From RBG-16-34-14 sp963798865 (GTDB taxonomy: Bacteria > Bacteroidota > Ignavibacteria > Ignavibacteriales > Ignavibacteriaceae): a stretch of DNA of 64,000 nucleotides. The stretch lies in assembly GCA_963798865.1 (NCBI GenBank), contig CAWCVZ010000005.1, forward strand, positions 310,001 through 374,000. The letters run 5' to 3'. A program made the position numbers and the translations under genes. The notes under the pieces were generated by a model that saw only the letters and a program-made list of their open reading frames with translations, did no database searches and was not told the DNA's origin. Numbering within the stretch: the stretch's first letter is position 1; every line of letters begins with the position of its first letter. Of the stretch, positions 18,939-28,782 are shown piece by piece.

Positions 18939-20051
18939 ATGATATTGAAATCCATTCAATTAAAAAACTTCAGAATACATAAAAATATTTCTTTAGACTT
19001 TTCGGACAGGTTGAATTACATTATCGGCGGAAACGGTCAGGGCAAAACAACTATCCTCGAAGCAATTTTTTATTTATGTACAACCAAAAGTCACAGCTCA
19101 AATTCAGATAGCGAAGCAGTTTCATTTAATGAAAAAGAATTTGAAATATCGGGAAACTTCAAGGGAATGACCGAAAATAATTCAAGAGTATATTACGGGC
19201 TTAATCAAAACAGAAAATTTTATTTTAAAAATGAAAAGCAGATATCCAAAGCTTCGGATGTCGTTGGAAAATTTCCTGTGGTTTTGCTTTCTCCGGAAGA
19301 TCATTCGGTTACACAGGGATCGCCATCTGAGAGAAGAAGATTTGTTGATTCCGTAATTTCCCAGGCAAGCGAAACCTATTTAAGAAATCTTATTGATTAT
19401 AGTAAAATATTGAGACAGAGATCGTCTCTCTTAAATCAATTACGGGAATCAAGAAATAAAAATCTGCTTGAAGAATTACAGGCATGGTCCTCCATTCTTG
19501 TTCAAACAGGATCGTATTTGATAAATCATCGTAAAAAATTTATTAATGAATTTAACGAATATGTAAACGGATCATACGAAATAATAATGGGCATTGATGA
19601 AAAACCATCAATAGAATATTCCTTCCTTAAAAATTATAAAAAAGATAATGTAGAAGAAGAATTCAAAGAACAACTTGAAGCGAGGAAAGAAGAGGAAATA
19701 ATAAGAGGAACCAATCTTGTTGGTCCGCAAAGAGACGATTTTATTTTCAGCATAGACGGACACGATTTAAAAACTTATGGCTCCCAGGGACAGCATAAAA
19801 CTTTCCAGGTTGTTTTAAGATTTGCCGAATTTTTTTATTTGAAAGAAATTACCGGAACCGAACCAATATTTCTACTTGATGATGTTTTTGGAGAGCTTGA
19901 TACACAGAGGGCAGCAAAAATAAGCGAGTATTTAACCGGTGTAGGGCAAGCTTTTATAACATTGACCGATCTTTCGGATTTTACTTTTCTTAAAAGAAAC
20001 GAACCGGATAAAGTAATCAGGTTGAACCATGGACAGGTTATCTATGCATAA
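18939..20051 (+). CDS. recF: DNA replication and repair protein RecF
   Basis: This 370-residue SMC-like ATPase acts in gap repair and RecA loading. Walker A is GGNGQGKTTILEA (about residues 30-42). The ABC-type signature appears around TYGSQGQHKTFQ, and Walker B with the D-loop is IFLLDDVFGELD near residue 310. The N-terminal KSIQLKNFRIHKN is typical. It lies 3 bases after dnaN and overlaps the DciA-like gene, consistent with one transcript. Confidence 0.96.
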   Translation: MILKSIQLKNFRIHKNISLDFSDRLNYIIGGNGQGKTTILEAIFYLCTTKSHSSNSDSEAVSFNEKEFEISGNFKGMTENNSRVYYGLNQNRKFYFKNEKQISKASDVVGKFPVVLLSPEDHSVTQGSPSERRRFVDSVISQASETYLRNLIDYSKILRQRSSLLNQLRESRNKNLLEELQAWSSILVQTGSYLINHRKKFINEFNEYVNGSYEIIMGIDEKPSIEYSFLKNYKKDNVEEEFKEQLEARKEEEIIRGTNLVGPQRDDFIFSIDGHDLKTYGSQGQHKTFQVVLRFAEFFYLKEITGTEPIFLLDDVFGELDTQRAAKISEYLTGVGQAFITLTDLSDFTFLKRNEPDKVIRLNHGQVIYA

Positions 20052-20331
20052 TAAATTTGTAAGCATAAAAGAAGCGCTGGATACAAATCCCGGACTTACA
20101 AATGTTCGCAATCTGGTAAAACAGTCTGAGGTGGTAGAAAAATTTTTTTCTGTTTTTCCAGAAATGGCAAAGGTAGTAAAACCGGTAAAAGTTAATCGTA
20201 AAACGTTAATACTAAAAGTTGAAAGCTCTGTATTAAGAAGCGAATTAAAATTTAACGAGGCGCTGATAGTTGAAAAAGTAAATAAGTTTTTTAACGAGAA
20301 GAGAATCAGTTCGGTTCGGTTTAGTCAATAG
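20029..20331 (+). CDS. DciA-like DUF721 protein
   Basis: This 100-residue DUF721 protein sits where Bacteroidota place this gene, between recF and gyrB. The visible pattern is FFSVFPEMAKVVKPVKVNRKTLILKVESSVLRSELKF in outline: the helix-strand-strand core with the conserved short L-V-V-S-S-L hydrophobic positions. DciA proteins load the replicative helicase where DnaC is absent, so a role in helicase loading is inferred. Two starts are possible, 20029 (23-base overlap with recF) or 20044 (8-base overlap). Confidence 0.75.
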   Translation: MDRLSMHNKFVSIKEALDTNPGLTNVRNLVKQSEVVEKFFSVFPEMAKVVKPVKVNRKTLILKVESSVLRSELKFNEALIVEKVNKFFNEKRISSVRFSQ

Positions 20332-20368
20332 CAACAGGATAAAATTAAACAAAGAGCGGAAAAAACAC

Positions 20369-22354
20369 ATGTCAAAATCAGAAACAAAAAATGATTACAG
20401 TGCAAAAAGTATAAATGTTCTTAAGGGTCTTGAGGCTGTAAGGAAAAGACCAGCAATGTACATTGGTGATGTCAGTTCAAGAGGATTGCATCATCTTATA
20501 AATGAAGTTGTGGACAACAGCATTGATGAGGCTCTTGCAGGATATGCTGACAAAATAGATATAGCAATACATAAAGATGATAGTGTTACTGTAGAAGATA
20601 ATGGAAGGGGAATTCCTGTTGATATGCACCCGGAAGAAAAAAGATCAGCCCTTGAAGTTGTTATGACAGTTCTTCATGCAGGCGGAAAGTTTGATAAAAA
20701 TTCCTACAAAGTTTCAGGCGGTTTGCATGGCGTTGGTGTTTCTGTTGTTAATGCCCTGTCGGAATCATTAAAAGTAGAAGTTAAAAGAGACGGGGTTATT
20801 TATTTCCAGGAATATAAAAGAGGAGCCCCGGTTAAACCGGTTAAAGAAATTGGAAAATGTAAAAAGAATGAAACTGGGACAAAGACAACTTTCCTTCCCG
20901 ACAAAGATATTTTTAAAGTAACCGCATTCAAATTTGATACGGTTGCTGAAAGAATGAGAGAGCTTGCTTATCTTAATAAAAATATTACAATAAAAATAAA
21001 AGATGAGAGAAATGGCGGCGAGGAAGCATCATATCATTTTAAAGGTGGTATAATTGAGTTTGTTCAATACCTTGATGAAGCTCGCCAGCCCCTTCATAAA
21101 ACTGTTTATGTTGAAGGCGAAAGAGATAATACCCCGGTAGAAGTGGCTTTTCAATATAGCGATAGCTATACCGAAAATATTTTTTCTTATGTAAACAACA
21201 TAAATACTCATGAAGGCGGAACCCATCTGGTAGGATTTAAAACCGCATTAACAAGAACGCTTAATAATTATGCCTATAAGAATAATCTTATAAAAGATAA
21301 CAAAATTACGCTAACAGGTGATGATTTCAGGGAAGGATTAACCGGAGTAATTTCTGTTAAAGTAGCGGAGCCACAGTTTGAAGGACAAACAAAAACAAAA
21401 TTGGGTAACAGCGAAACAAAATCTGCTGTTGAAACGCTTGTTGGTGAAAAGCTTGCTGAGTTTCTTGAAGAAAATCCATCTGTAGGAAAAAAGATTCTTG
21501 AGAAATGTTTACGGGCTGCTGAAGCAAGAGAAGCCGCAAGAAAAGCACGTGACCTTGCAAGAAGAAAAAATGCACTCGACAACATGAACCTCCCCGGAAA
21601 ACTTGCGGACTGTTCGATTACTGACCCCGAACATTGTGAGATTTATATTGTTGAGGGGGATTCAGCCGGTGGTTCTGCAAAACAGGGAAGGGACAGAAGA
21701 TTCCAGGCAATCCTTCCATTAAAAGGGAAGATCCTTAATGTTGAAAAAGCAAAGATTAATAAAATTCTTGAAAACGATGAAATTAAAGCAATGATTTCTG
21801 CAGTTGGTGCCGGGTTCGGGGCCGAGTTTGATCCTGCGAAAGCACGTTACGGTAAAATTATTTTAATGACCGATGCTGATGTTGATGGGAGTCATATAAG
21901 AACATTGCTTCTTACATTTTTATATAGACATATGAAAGATCTTATTACTACGGGTAAAGTTTATATTGCTCAGCCGCCGTTATTTAAAATCAAAAAAGGA
22001 AAAGAAGAATTTTACGCTTATGATGAGGCCGAAAGAAAAGAGATACTCAAAAGACTTAAGGTAAACGGAAAACTCACCGATGAAACAGTTACACTGGGTG
22101 AGTCGGAAACCGAAACGACATCAGAAGGAGCCGTTAAAGGAGTTTCAGTTTCCCGGTATAAAGGGCTGGGAGAAATGAATCCCGAACAGCTTTGGACAAC
22201 AACGATGAATCCCGAAACAAGAACGGTTCTCCAGGTTACTCTTGAAAGCGCAGCAGCAGCAGATAAAATTTTTGAAACTCTTATGGGCGATGCAGTAGAA
22301 CCAAGAAGAGAGTTTATTGAGAAAAATGCAAAGTATGCAAACCTGGATATATAA
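20369..22354 (+). CDS. gyrB: DNA gyrase subunit B
   Basis: This 661-residue ATPase subunit of gyrase has the GHKL ATP-binding motifs NEVVDNSIDEALAGY and VEDNGRGIPVD, and GLHGVGVSVVNALS. The TOPRIM domain has the motif IVEGDSAGGSAKQGRDR (about residue 427) and the metal-binding DADVDGSHI. The C-terminal segment RYKGLGEMNPEQLW recruits GyrA. Length and order are normal. gyrA follows after a 220-base gap that holds a gene remnant. Confidence 0.98.
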   Translation: MSKSETKNDYSAKSINVLKGLEAVRKRPAMYIGDVSSRGLHHLINEVVDNSIDEALAGYADKIDIAIHKDDSVTVEDNGRGIPVDMHPEEKRSALEVVMTVLHAGGKFDKNSYKVSGGLHGVGVSVVNALSESLKVEVKRDGVIYFQEYKRGAPVKPVKEIGKCKKNETGTKTTFLPDKDIFKVTAFKFDTVAERMRELAYLNKNITIKIKDERNGGEEASYHFKGGIIEFVQYLDEARQPLHKTVYVEGERDNTPVEVAFQYSDSYTENIFSYVNNINTHEGGTHLVGFKTALTRTLNNYAYKNNLIKDNKITLTGDDFREGLTGVISVKVAEPQFEGQTKTKLGNSETKSAVETLVGEKLAEFLEENPSVGKKILEKCLRAAEAREAARKARDLARRKNALDNMNLPGKLADCSITDPEHCEIYIVEGDSAGGSAKQGRDRRFQAILPLKGKILNVEKAKINKILENDEIKAMISAVGAGFGAEFDPAKARYGKIILMTDADVDGSHIRTLLLTFLYRHMKDLITTGKVYIAQPPLFKIKKGKEEFYAYDEAERKEILKRLKVNGKLTDETVTLGESETETTSEGAVKGVSVSRYKGLGEMNPEQLWTTTMNPETRTVLQVTLESAAAADKIFETLMGDAVEPRREFIEKNAKYANLDI

Positions 22355-22431
22355 GCCAATAATGAAAAAAAGAAAAACTTGCATATTGTCAGTTGAAAAG
22401 GATAATACGGGGAAGGAACTGGAAAAAACAA

Positions 22432-22554
22432 ATGTTTTCATTCCCTCTTTTGGATAATTTAATTGCAACGAAGAAAGCTGCTGGCAGAAAAAAAGATTTG
22501 GCAGACTTAGAATATCTGGAAGAAATTATAAGACAGACAACAAAAAAAATGTAG
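22432..22554 (+). pseudogene. probable remnant of a nucleotidyltransferase-like protein (C-terminal tail)
   Basis: A 40-residue open frame between gyrB and gyrA reads LIATKKAAGRKKDLADLEYL near its centre. That pattern (LIxxKxAxGRxKDLxDLxxL) is the usual C-terminal end of MNT/DUF6036-like nucleotidyltransferase proteins. The catalytic N-terminal part is absent; bases 22355-22431 are open in the related frames but carry no recognisable domain. I interpret it as a decayed gene tail. It could instead be a spurious short frame. Confidence 0.5.
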
Positions 22555-22575
22555 AAAAATAACCAAAGAATTTTT

Positions 22576-25023
22576 ATGGCAACAATATTTGAAAAGATAG
22601 TACCAGTTTCATTAGAAGAGGAGATGAAATCCTCCTACATAGATTACTCAATGTCGGTTATAGTGGCAAGAGCATTACCCGATGTTAGAGACGGATTAAA
22701 GCCCGTACACAGAAGAGTTTTATATGGAATGCATGAACTGGGAGTAGCTTATAATAAACCATATAAAAAGTCTGCGAGAATAGTAGGAGAAGTTCTAGGT
22801 AAATACCATCCTCATGGAGATACTGCTGTTTATGATACTATGGTAAGAATGGTGCAGGATTTTTCTTTGCGTTATCCCCTCGTTGATGGACAGGGAAACT
22901 TTGGTTCGGTAGATGGGGATTCTCCTGCGGCAATGCGTTACACAGAAGCCCGCCTTGCAAGAATTGCTGATGAAATGCTGCGTGACCTTGACAAGAACAC
23001 TGTTGACTTCACACCGAACTTTGATGATTCTTTGCAAGAACCCACAGTTATGCCATCATACCTTCCCAATCTTCTTGTTAACGGAGCCAGTGGTATAGCC
23101 GTTGGAATGGCAACCAACATTCCACCACATAACTTAAGCGAAGTTGTTGATGGACTGATTGCATTAATAAAAAACCCGGACATTACAATTGAAAAATTGA
23201 TGAAACATGTTTTGGCTCCGGATTTTCCTACCGCAGGCATTATCTATGGGTATGAAGGGGTTAAAGATGCTTTTAAAACAGGTAGAGGAAGATTAGTTGT
23301 TCGCGCAAGGGCAAATATTGAAACATTAAAAAACAACAGGGAAAATATTGTTATTTCCGAGCTGCCATACCAGGTAAATAAAGCAAACTTAATTGAGAAA
23401 ATGGCTGAGTTGGTAAGGGCAGGAAAGCTTGCCGATATTTCAGGCATAAGGGATGAATCTGATCGCGACGGTATGAGGGTTGTAATTGAACTTAAAAGGG
23501 ATGCCCAGCCAGCTATTGTGTTAAACCAGTTATTTAAACATACACAAATGCAGACGACCTTCGGTGTTATTATGCTTGCGCTTGTTCATGGGCAGCCGAA
23601 AGTTTTAAATCTTAAAGAAATGATGCAGCACTTCGTTAATCACAGGATGGATGTGCTCAAAAGAAGAACACAATACGATCTTGATGCAGCCGAAAGAAGA
23701 GCCCATATCCTTGAAGGATATATTATAGCGCTTGACAACATTGACGAAGTTATTGAGACAATCAAGAAATCAAAAGATGTTGATGCTGCAAAAACTAACC
23801 TGATGAAGAAATTCAAGCTGTCGGAAATCCAGTCAAAAGCAATTCTTGACATGCGGCTGCAAAGATTAACTGGTCTCGAAAGAAAGAAAATAGAAGATGA
23901 ATACAAAGAAACCATAAAACTGATTGAAAGATTAAAAGGTATTCTTAAGAGTGAAGAGCAGAGATACCAGATTATTAAAGATGAGCTGATCGCAATAAAA
24001 GAAAAATATGGAGATAAGAGAAGAACAGAAATTATTTATGATTATACAGAATTCTCATTAGAAGATATTATTGCAGAAGAAGATGTTGTTGTTACAATTT
24101 CCCACCAGGGATTTATTAAAAGATTCCCGGCAAGCGGATATAAAAAACAGGGACGCGGCGGTAAAGGCGTAACAGGCGCCGGAACCAAAGACGAAGATTT
24201 TATTGAACATATGTTTATTGCTTCTACGCACCAGTATATTCTTTTCTTTACAGACAAAGGAAAATGTTATTGGCTTAAAGTGCACGAAATTCCCGAAGCT
24301 GGTCGTGCTGCCAGAGGAAGATCAATTATTAATCTTTTACAAAAAGAAAAAGAGGAAAACATAACTGCATTTGTTGCGGTTAAAGAATTTACAGATAACC
24401 AATATCTCGTGATGGCAACCGAACAGGGAACGATTAAGAAAACAGTTCTCTCTGCATATGGTAACGTTCGCAAGGGCGGTATTAATGCTATTAACCTGAA
24501 TTCCGGCGACAGGCTTATCGAAGTTAAAATGACAGACGGCAGCAGTGATCTTGTGCTGGGAACAAGAAATGGTTTTGCAATCCGCTTCCATGAAAAAGAT
24601 GTGAGAGATATGGGTAGAACCGCAACCGGCGTAAGAGGCGTAAGATTGGGAAAAGGCGATAAGGTTGTTGGGCTTCTTGTGATCCGAAGAAATGATACAA
24701 TTCTTGTGGTTACCGAAAAAGGATATGGCAAGCGTTCCGATATTAATGATTACCGCATTACTCACCGCGGCGGCAAAGGCGTTATCACCGTTAAAACAAC
24801 TGATAAAGTTGGTAAGATGATTGCGCTAATGGAAGTAATTGATACGGACGAACTGGTTATAATTACAACTCATGGAATGGTGATAAGGCAGAGCGTTAAA
24901 GATCTAAGAGTTATGGGTAGAAATACACAGGGCGTAAGAGTTATCAGGCTAAAAGATGAGGACAGCATAGCAGATATTGCAAAGGTATTACCGGATGAAG
25001 AGGATGGAAATGACGAAGGCTAA
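22576..25023 (+). CDS. gyrA: DNA gyrase subunit A
   Basis: This 815-residue DNA breakage-reunion subunit has the catalytic Tyr in AAMRYTEARL (about residue 121). The quinolone-resistance region is HGDTAVYDTMVRM. A coiled-coil tower lies around residues 365-485. The C-terminal pinwheel begins near residue 500 and includes the GyrA box region KKQGRGGKG. The acidic C-terminal end (PDEEDGNDEG) is common. The gene is intact. Together with GyrB it forms the enzyme that introduces negative supercoils. Confidence 0.98.
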   Translation: MATIFEKIVPVSLEEEMKSSYIDYSMSVIVARALPDVRDGLKPVHRRVLYGMHELGVAYNKPYKKSARIVGEVLGKYHPHGDTAVYDTMVRMVQDFSLRYPLVDGQGNFGSVDGDSPAAMRYTEARLARIADEMLRDLDKNTVDFTPNFDDSLQEPTVMPSYLPNLLVNGASGIAVGMATNIPPHNLSEVVDGLIALIKNPDITIEKLMKHVLAPDFPTAGIIYGYEGVKDAFKTGRGRLVVRARANIETLKNNRENIVISELPYQVNKANLIEKMAELVRAGKLADISGIRDESDRDGMRVVIELKRDAQPAIVLNQLFKHTQMQTTFGVIMLALVHGQPKVLNLKEMMQHFVNHRMDVLKRRTQYDLDAAERRAHILEGYIIALDNIDEVIETIKKSKDVDAAKTNLMKKFKLSEIQSKAILDMRLQRLTGLERKKIEDEYKETIKLIERLKGILKSEEQRYQIIKDELIAIKEKYGDKRRTEIIYDYTEFSLEDIIAEEDVVVTISHQGFIKRFPASGYKKQGRGGKGVTGAGTKDEDFIEHMFIASTHQYILFFTDKGKCYWLKVHEIPEAGRAARGRSIINLLQKEKEENITAFVAVKEFTDNQYLVMATEQGTIKKTVLSAYGNVRKGGINAINLNSGDRLIEVKMTDGSSDLVLGTRNGFAIRFHEKDVRDMGRTATGVRGVRLGKGDKVVGLLVIRRNDTILVVTEKGYGKRSDINDYRITHRGGKGVITVKTTDKVGKMIALMEVIDTDELVIITTHGMVIRQSVKDLRVMGRNTQGVRVIRLKDEDSIADIAKVLPDEEDGNDEG

Positions 25024-25081
25024 AAAAATAGTTTAATATTTAATCTGGCAGGCGAAAGTTATTTATTCTGATTATAAAAAT

Positions 25082-25513
25082 TTGTTTAATTATAATGATT
25101 GGGCCAACAAAAGAGTCCTCGATTCTTTTGAGTCAACAAATAATTTAGAAGAAAAAGCGCGGCTGCTTTTTTCGCACATACTAATTTCTCAAACTATCTG
25201 GTTAGAAAGAATTTTAGGACAACAGCAAACATTTAAAACAACAATGCAAATGCTTGCTTTAGATGATTGCAAAACACTTTCGAAACAAAACACAAAAAAC
25301 TGGTTAAATTTTATTCAAACACCCGAAGCCGAAAAAACAAACCCAATAGTTAACTACAAAGACACAAAGGGAAACGATCACCAGAACCGTCTTTCCGATA
25401 TAATGACACATGTTATTAATCATTCTTCATACCACAGGGGACAGATCGCTTTGCTCGTCAGAAATTCCGGCGGAACCCCGGCAGTTACAGATTACATTGC
25501 TTATTGCAGATAA
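25082..25513 (+). CDS. DinB-family (DfrB/YfiT-like) four-helix metalloprotein
   Basis: The roughly 143-residue protein has the DinB fold signature: YNDWANKRVL at the N-terminus, FSHILISQTIWLERILG with a metal-binding His in helix 2, and the C-terminal HVINHSSYHRGQIALLVR with two more His ligands. Members are metal-dependent thiol-transferases or of unknown function. No ATG lies in a suitable place. TTG at 25082 is the nearest start, though the frame is open back to 25037, so the true N-terminus is uncertain and could be damaged. Confidence 0.8.
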   Translation: MFNYNDWANKRVLDSFESTNNLEEKARLLFSHILISQTIWLERILGQQQTFKTTMQMLALDDCKTLSKQNTKNWLNFIQTPEAEKTNPIVNYKDTKGNDHQNRLSDIMTHVINHSSYHRGQIALLVRNSGGTPAVTDYIAYCR

Positions 25514-25519
25514 ATGCAA

Positions 25520-25780
25520 TCAGAAAATTCTTAAAAATATTTTTTTAATCCTTCCCCAGAAAAAATGAAACCTCCCGAAAAGTAATGCATAACCAAGCAA
25601 AAGAACATTGTAAATTGGAAATACCAAAAAGATATAGATGATTATATAAAGCAGACTCCACTTTTCTAACTTTAAAAAATTTGTAATTGAGGAGGAAACA
25701 TAAACAGTTGTTATTCCTGTTAAAGCAAACACTACTATAATAATTGAATAATCAAAAATATTTTTCAGAGATTTTTTCAA
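25520..25780 (-). CDS. small membrane protein, DUF6787-like
   Basis: This 86-residue protein has two predicted transmembrane segments (about 12-32 and 44-66). It ends with a basic amphipathic tail, LFGRFHFFWGRIKKIFLRIF. The arrangement, particularly GRFHFFW after the second helix, resembles the small Bacteroidota DUF6787 family of unknown function. The match is from memory and moderate. It is convergent with the DinB gene (6-base gap) and starts downstream of a terminator, so it probably has its own promoter. Confidence 0.6.
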   Translation of the reverse strand: MKKSLKNIFDYSIIIVVFALTGITTVYVSSSITNFLKLEKWSLLYIIIYIFLVFPIYNVLLLGYALLFGRFHFFWGRIKKIFLRIF

Positions 25781-25796
25781 GCAAAAAAGCTGTCAT

Positions 25797-25829
25797 AAAA
25801 AAAAGAAGCTGCATTAAGCAGCTTCTTTT
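25797..25829 (-). terminator. bidirectional-looking terminator after outer-membrane protein gene
   Basis: A 12-bp perfect stem (25801-25812 with 25818-25829) has a 5-base loop and ends in T/A runs on both sides. On the minus strand it lies 28 bases after the stop of the gene ending at 25857 and is followed by a run of eight U. Confidence 0.85.
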
Positions 25830-25856
25830 AAGTTTATAAAAATTTACGTCTGTATA

Positions 25857-26540
25857 TTATAAGGCAAATTTAACAGTACCCAGGGCTTGGATAGTAAGAA
25901 CTCTATATGATACGTCTTTAATTACTTTAGTTATTCCATACCCAAAGGATAATTGTGGTGTTAAGACGACACTATTACTTATCCAAATATCATACCCACC
26001 GCCAACTTTTATCTCAAAACGAACCAACAAATCTTTTAATGTACTCTTACCGGTTTGTTTTGTATCATTAGTATTGTATGGAGGAGGAAACGTTTCTGTA
26101 TAGACGGACTCCGTAGAGCCTTCAACATTGAATCCCAAAGAAGGACCCATGAAAAAATAAATTCCACTGCCCGGAAGGTTTAATTTGAACAATGGCTCAA
26201 TAACGAAGTAAGCTAAACTTATAGAATTATCCAGAGTTATGGTGGACGAAACAACACCCCCCTGACCATTATCATATTGTTTAGAACCACTTTGAGATAT
26301 AGAACCACTTCTATTATCATAAAATTGAAGATTTGCAATCATTCCAATTGTTTGGGTGAATTGCATATCAACGGAGCCCCCGACAACTAAACCGAAACCA
26401 GAACCACTTTCTATATCAGAGCCAGTATGAAGGTTAAAATTCATTCCAAGAGATGGTCCAATTTTTAGTTTGAACTGAGCCAATCCGCTGCCGGGTATTA
26501 ATAATAAAATAAAAAGAATAATGGCTAAAAGACGCTTCAT
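25857..26540 (-). CDS. outer-membrane beta-barrel protein (PorT-like fold)
   Basis: This 227-residue protein has a signal peptide (MKRLLAIILFILLLIPGSGLAQ). It then has about eight amphipathic strands alternating with Gly/Ser-rich turns (GPSLGMNFNL, GLVVGGSVDMQF, FFMGPSLGFNV). This is the pattern of the outer-membrane protein beta-barrel domain common in Bacteroidota. The final strand ends LGTVKFAL. The function is unknown. It stands alone, with a 200-base gap to hemL and a strong terminator downstream. Confidence 0.8.
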   Translation of the reverse strand: MKRLLAIILFILLLIPGSGLAQFKLKIGPSLGMNFNLHTGSDIESGSGFGLVVGGSVDMQFTQTIGMIANLQFYDNRSGSISQSGSKQYDNGQGGVVSSTITLDNSISLAYFVIEPLFKLNLPGSGIYFFMGPSLGFNVEGSTESVYTETFPPPYNTNDTKQTGKSTLKDLLVRFEIKVGGGYDIWISNSVVLTPQLSFGYGITKVIKDVSYRVLTIQALGTVKFAL

Positions 26541-26744
26541 GATTTTCTCCTATTTTGTTTTAGAATTGTTATAAAGCCGCAAACATTTATTTCTGTATAT
26601 GCGAAAATTCCTCTCAAAAGGCTCAATATTTTTTAATTTCCCCATTTAATTTTTTACCGTTGGAAAAATTACGTGGAGCTAATGTAAGTAGCAAGCTTTT
26701 TCTTTTATTCCTGAAAATATTATTATAGTTTAAAACCCTCAAAA

Positions 26745-28038
26745 TCAAGTAAAAACAGCCATTAAAGATTCATAATTCATTTTTATAGTTATATTTAAAT
26801 CTTCATTTGAATGAGCTGTTGATATAAAAAAAGCTTCAAACTGGGCGGGAGGAAGATAAATCCCCCTTGTAAGCATTTCGTGAAAATATTTTCCATATAG
26901 TTTTGTATCTGATTTAACAGCTGAATTGTAATCATTTACCTTTGCCTCTGTAAAGAAAAGCGTCAGCATCGAACCAACCCTGTTAAGCGATAATTTTTTA
27001 TTTAACTTTTTTAGATTATTCTTTATTCCTTCCTCAAGATAATTTGATTTTTCTTCAAGCTCATCATAAAGATCAGGATTATTTTTAATATAATTCAGAG
27101 CTGCAAAACCAGCTGACATTGCGAGAGGATTTCCGCTTAAAGTTCCTGCCTGGTAAACAGGTCCGGCAGGTGCGATCATTTCCATAATTTCTTTTCTCCC
27201 GCCAAATGCTCCAACCGGTAAACCACCGCCAATAATTTTTCCGAATGTGCTAAGGTCGGGTTTAATTCCAAAAATTTCCTGCGCCCCTCCTTTAGCAACC
27301 CTGAAGCCGGTCATTACCTCATCAAAAATCAAAATTATTTTTTCATCATCGCATAAAGTTCTTAAATCTTTAATAAACTTATCTTCTGCTTTCACTACAC
27401 CCATATTCCCTACAACCGCTTCGATTATAATTGCGGCAATTTCATTTTTATTTGCTTTAATTAATTTTTTAACCGATTCAATATTATTAAAGTCGGCGAT
27501 TAAAGTATCCGACGCATTATTTTTTGTTACACCCGGACTTGTAGGGATTCCAAGAGTTAAAGCTCCGGATCCTGCTTTAATAAGAAAAAAATCTGCATGA
27601 CCATGATAGCAGCCTTCAAATTTTATAATCTTTTCCCTGCCGGTAAATCCTCTTGCGGCGCGAACAGCGCTCATTGTGGCTTCAGTTCCGCTGTTTACCA
27701 TTCTTACAATCTCAACAGAGGGGACAAGTTCTGAAATTAATTTTGCAATTTTAACTTCAAGTTCTGTTGGAGCGCCAAAGCTTGTTCCATTTTCTAATGC
27801 TTTTAATAAAGCTTCTTTAATAAAGGAAGGATTATTTCCAAAGATATGTGGGCCCCAGCTTCCCACATAGTCAATAAATTCATTTCCGTCAACATCAAAA
27901 ATTTTTGAGCCGGCACCTTTGGAAATGAAAAGAGGATCTCCCCCCACTGATTTAAATGCCCTTACGGGAGAGTTAACTCCGCCGGGAATATATTTTTTTG
28001 CTTCTTTTAAATAATTGTTTACTTTTTTCTGTATTCAT
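26745..28038 (-). CDS. hemL: glutamate-1-semialdehyde 2,1-aminomutase, frameshifted near N-terminus
   Basis: HemL converts glutamate-1-semialdehyde to 5-aminolevulinate with PLP. The body (26745-27947) has DEVMTGFRVAKGG and the PLP lysine in STFGKIIGGGLPVGAFGG. The natural N-terminus lies upstream: ATG at 28038 gives MNTEKSKQLFKRSKK, and another frame gives YIPGGVNSPVRAFKS. The two join only if one base is removed. The best candidate is an extra A in the A7 tract (T7 at 27993-27999). As written, only a GTG at 27947 would start the body, losing about 30 conserved residues. It is either a sequence error or a damaged gene; the rest of the protein is intact. Confidence 0.9.
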
Positions 28039-28110
28039 ATTAATCCAAGTGATTTTACAATATTAATTTAATAATATCTGGAATTAGTTTACGGGATTTA
28101 AGTGGAAGAG

Positions 28111-28782
28111 TTAAATGTTGTCAACAAGCCATTTGTGGAGAGGCAGCATCTCTTTAAATTTTTTCAATGAAAATTTTATCATATCTTCTTTCTGAAGTTT
28201 CCTTAAATCTTTAATTTCATCAAAGATATATAACCCGTTATAAAGCAGATAATCAGAATATGGATAATCTGGATCAAAACCTTTTGGTACTCTTTTATAA
28301 GCTTTACCCCCAACCCGGTAGCCCTTCCTCTTTAATTTTTTTATAATGGAATCAAGTTCCTTTGCTGAATTTGGATTATAAACAATCTCTCTATACTTTT
28401 TAAGCAGCGGATCTGTAAACATATACTGCCCGTTTCCCATAAAAATTGAGCCGGGTTCGGCATGGAAATAAAATCCGGAACATTCCATTTTTTTTCTTTC
28501 ACCTTCCCAGAAAAACAATCCAAGATTTGTTTTATATGGAGACTTATCCTTGCTGAACCTTACATCCCGATGAAGACGGAAAATTGATTTATCTGTTTTA
28601 GGTATTGCTATAATTCCCGGCGCAAACGAACGCAACAATTCTCCCAGCACTACAACGAACTCCTGCGCCGGCTCTAATAATGAATTATTAAATTCCTCTT
28701 TATGAGCTTCGAACCAATCTTTGTTATTATTTTTTTTCAGCTTAGAAAGAAAATCAATTGCTTCGAACGGAAAAATTTTCAT
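28111..28782 (-). CDS. DUF2461 family protein
   Basis: This 223-residue protein matches the DUF2461 (TIGR02453) pattern: FLSKLKKNNNKDWFEAHKEEF at the N-terminus, RLHRDVRFSKDKSPYKTN in the middle (about residues 68-85), and a later KRVPKGFDPDYP. The biochemical role of the family is unknown. It has no signal peptide or membrane segment. Its ATG overlaps the stop of the acetyltransferase gene by one base, suggesting a two-gene operon. Confidence 0.9.
   Translation of the reverse strand: MKIFPFEAIDFLSKLKKNNNKDWFEAHKEEFNNSLLEPAQEFVVVLGELLRSFAPGIIAIPKTDKSIFRLHRDVRFSKDKSPYKTNLGLFFWEGERKKMECSGFYFHAEPGSIFMGNGQYMFTDPLLKKYREIVYNPNSAKELDSIIKKLKRKGYRVGGKAYKRVPKGFDPDYPYSDYLLYNGLYIFDEIKDLRKLQKEDMIKFSLKKFKEMLPLHKWLVDNI

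Noticed and set aside
24267..24731. Long open frame antisense to gyrA
   Set aside because: It mirrors the gyrA frame, has low-complexity composition, and has no start signal or family match. Similar antisense frames occur over metH, gyrB and others and are composition artefacts.
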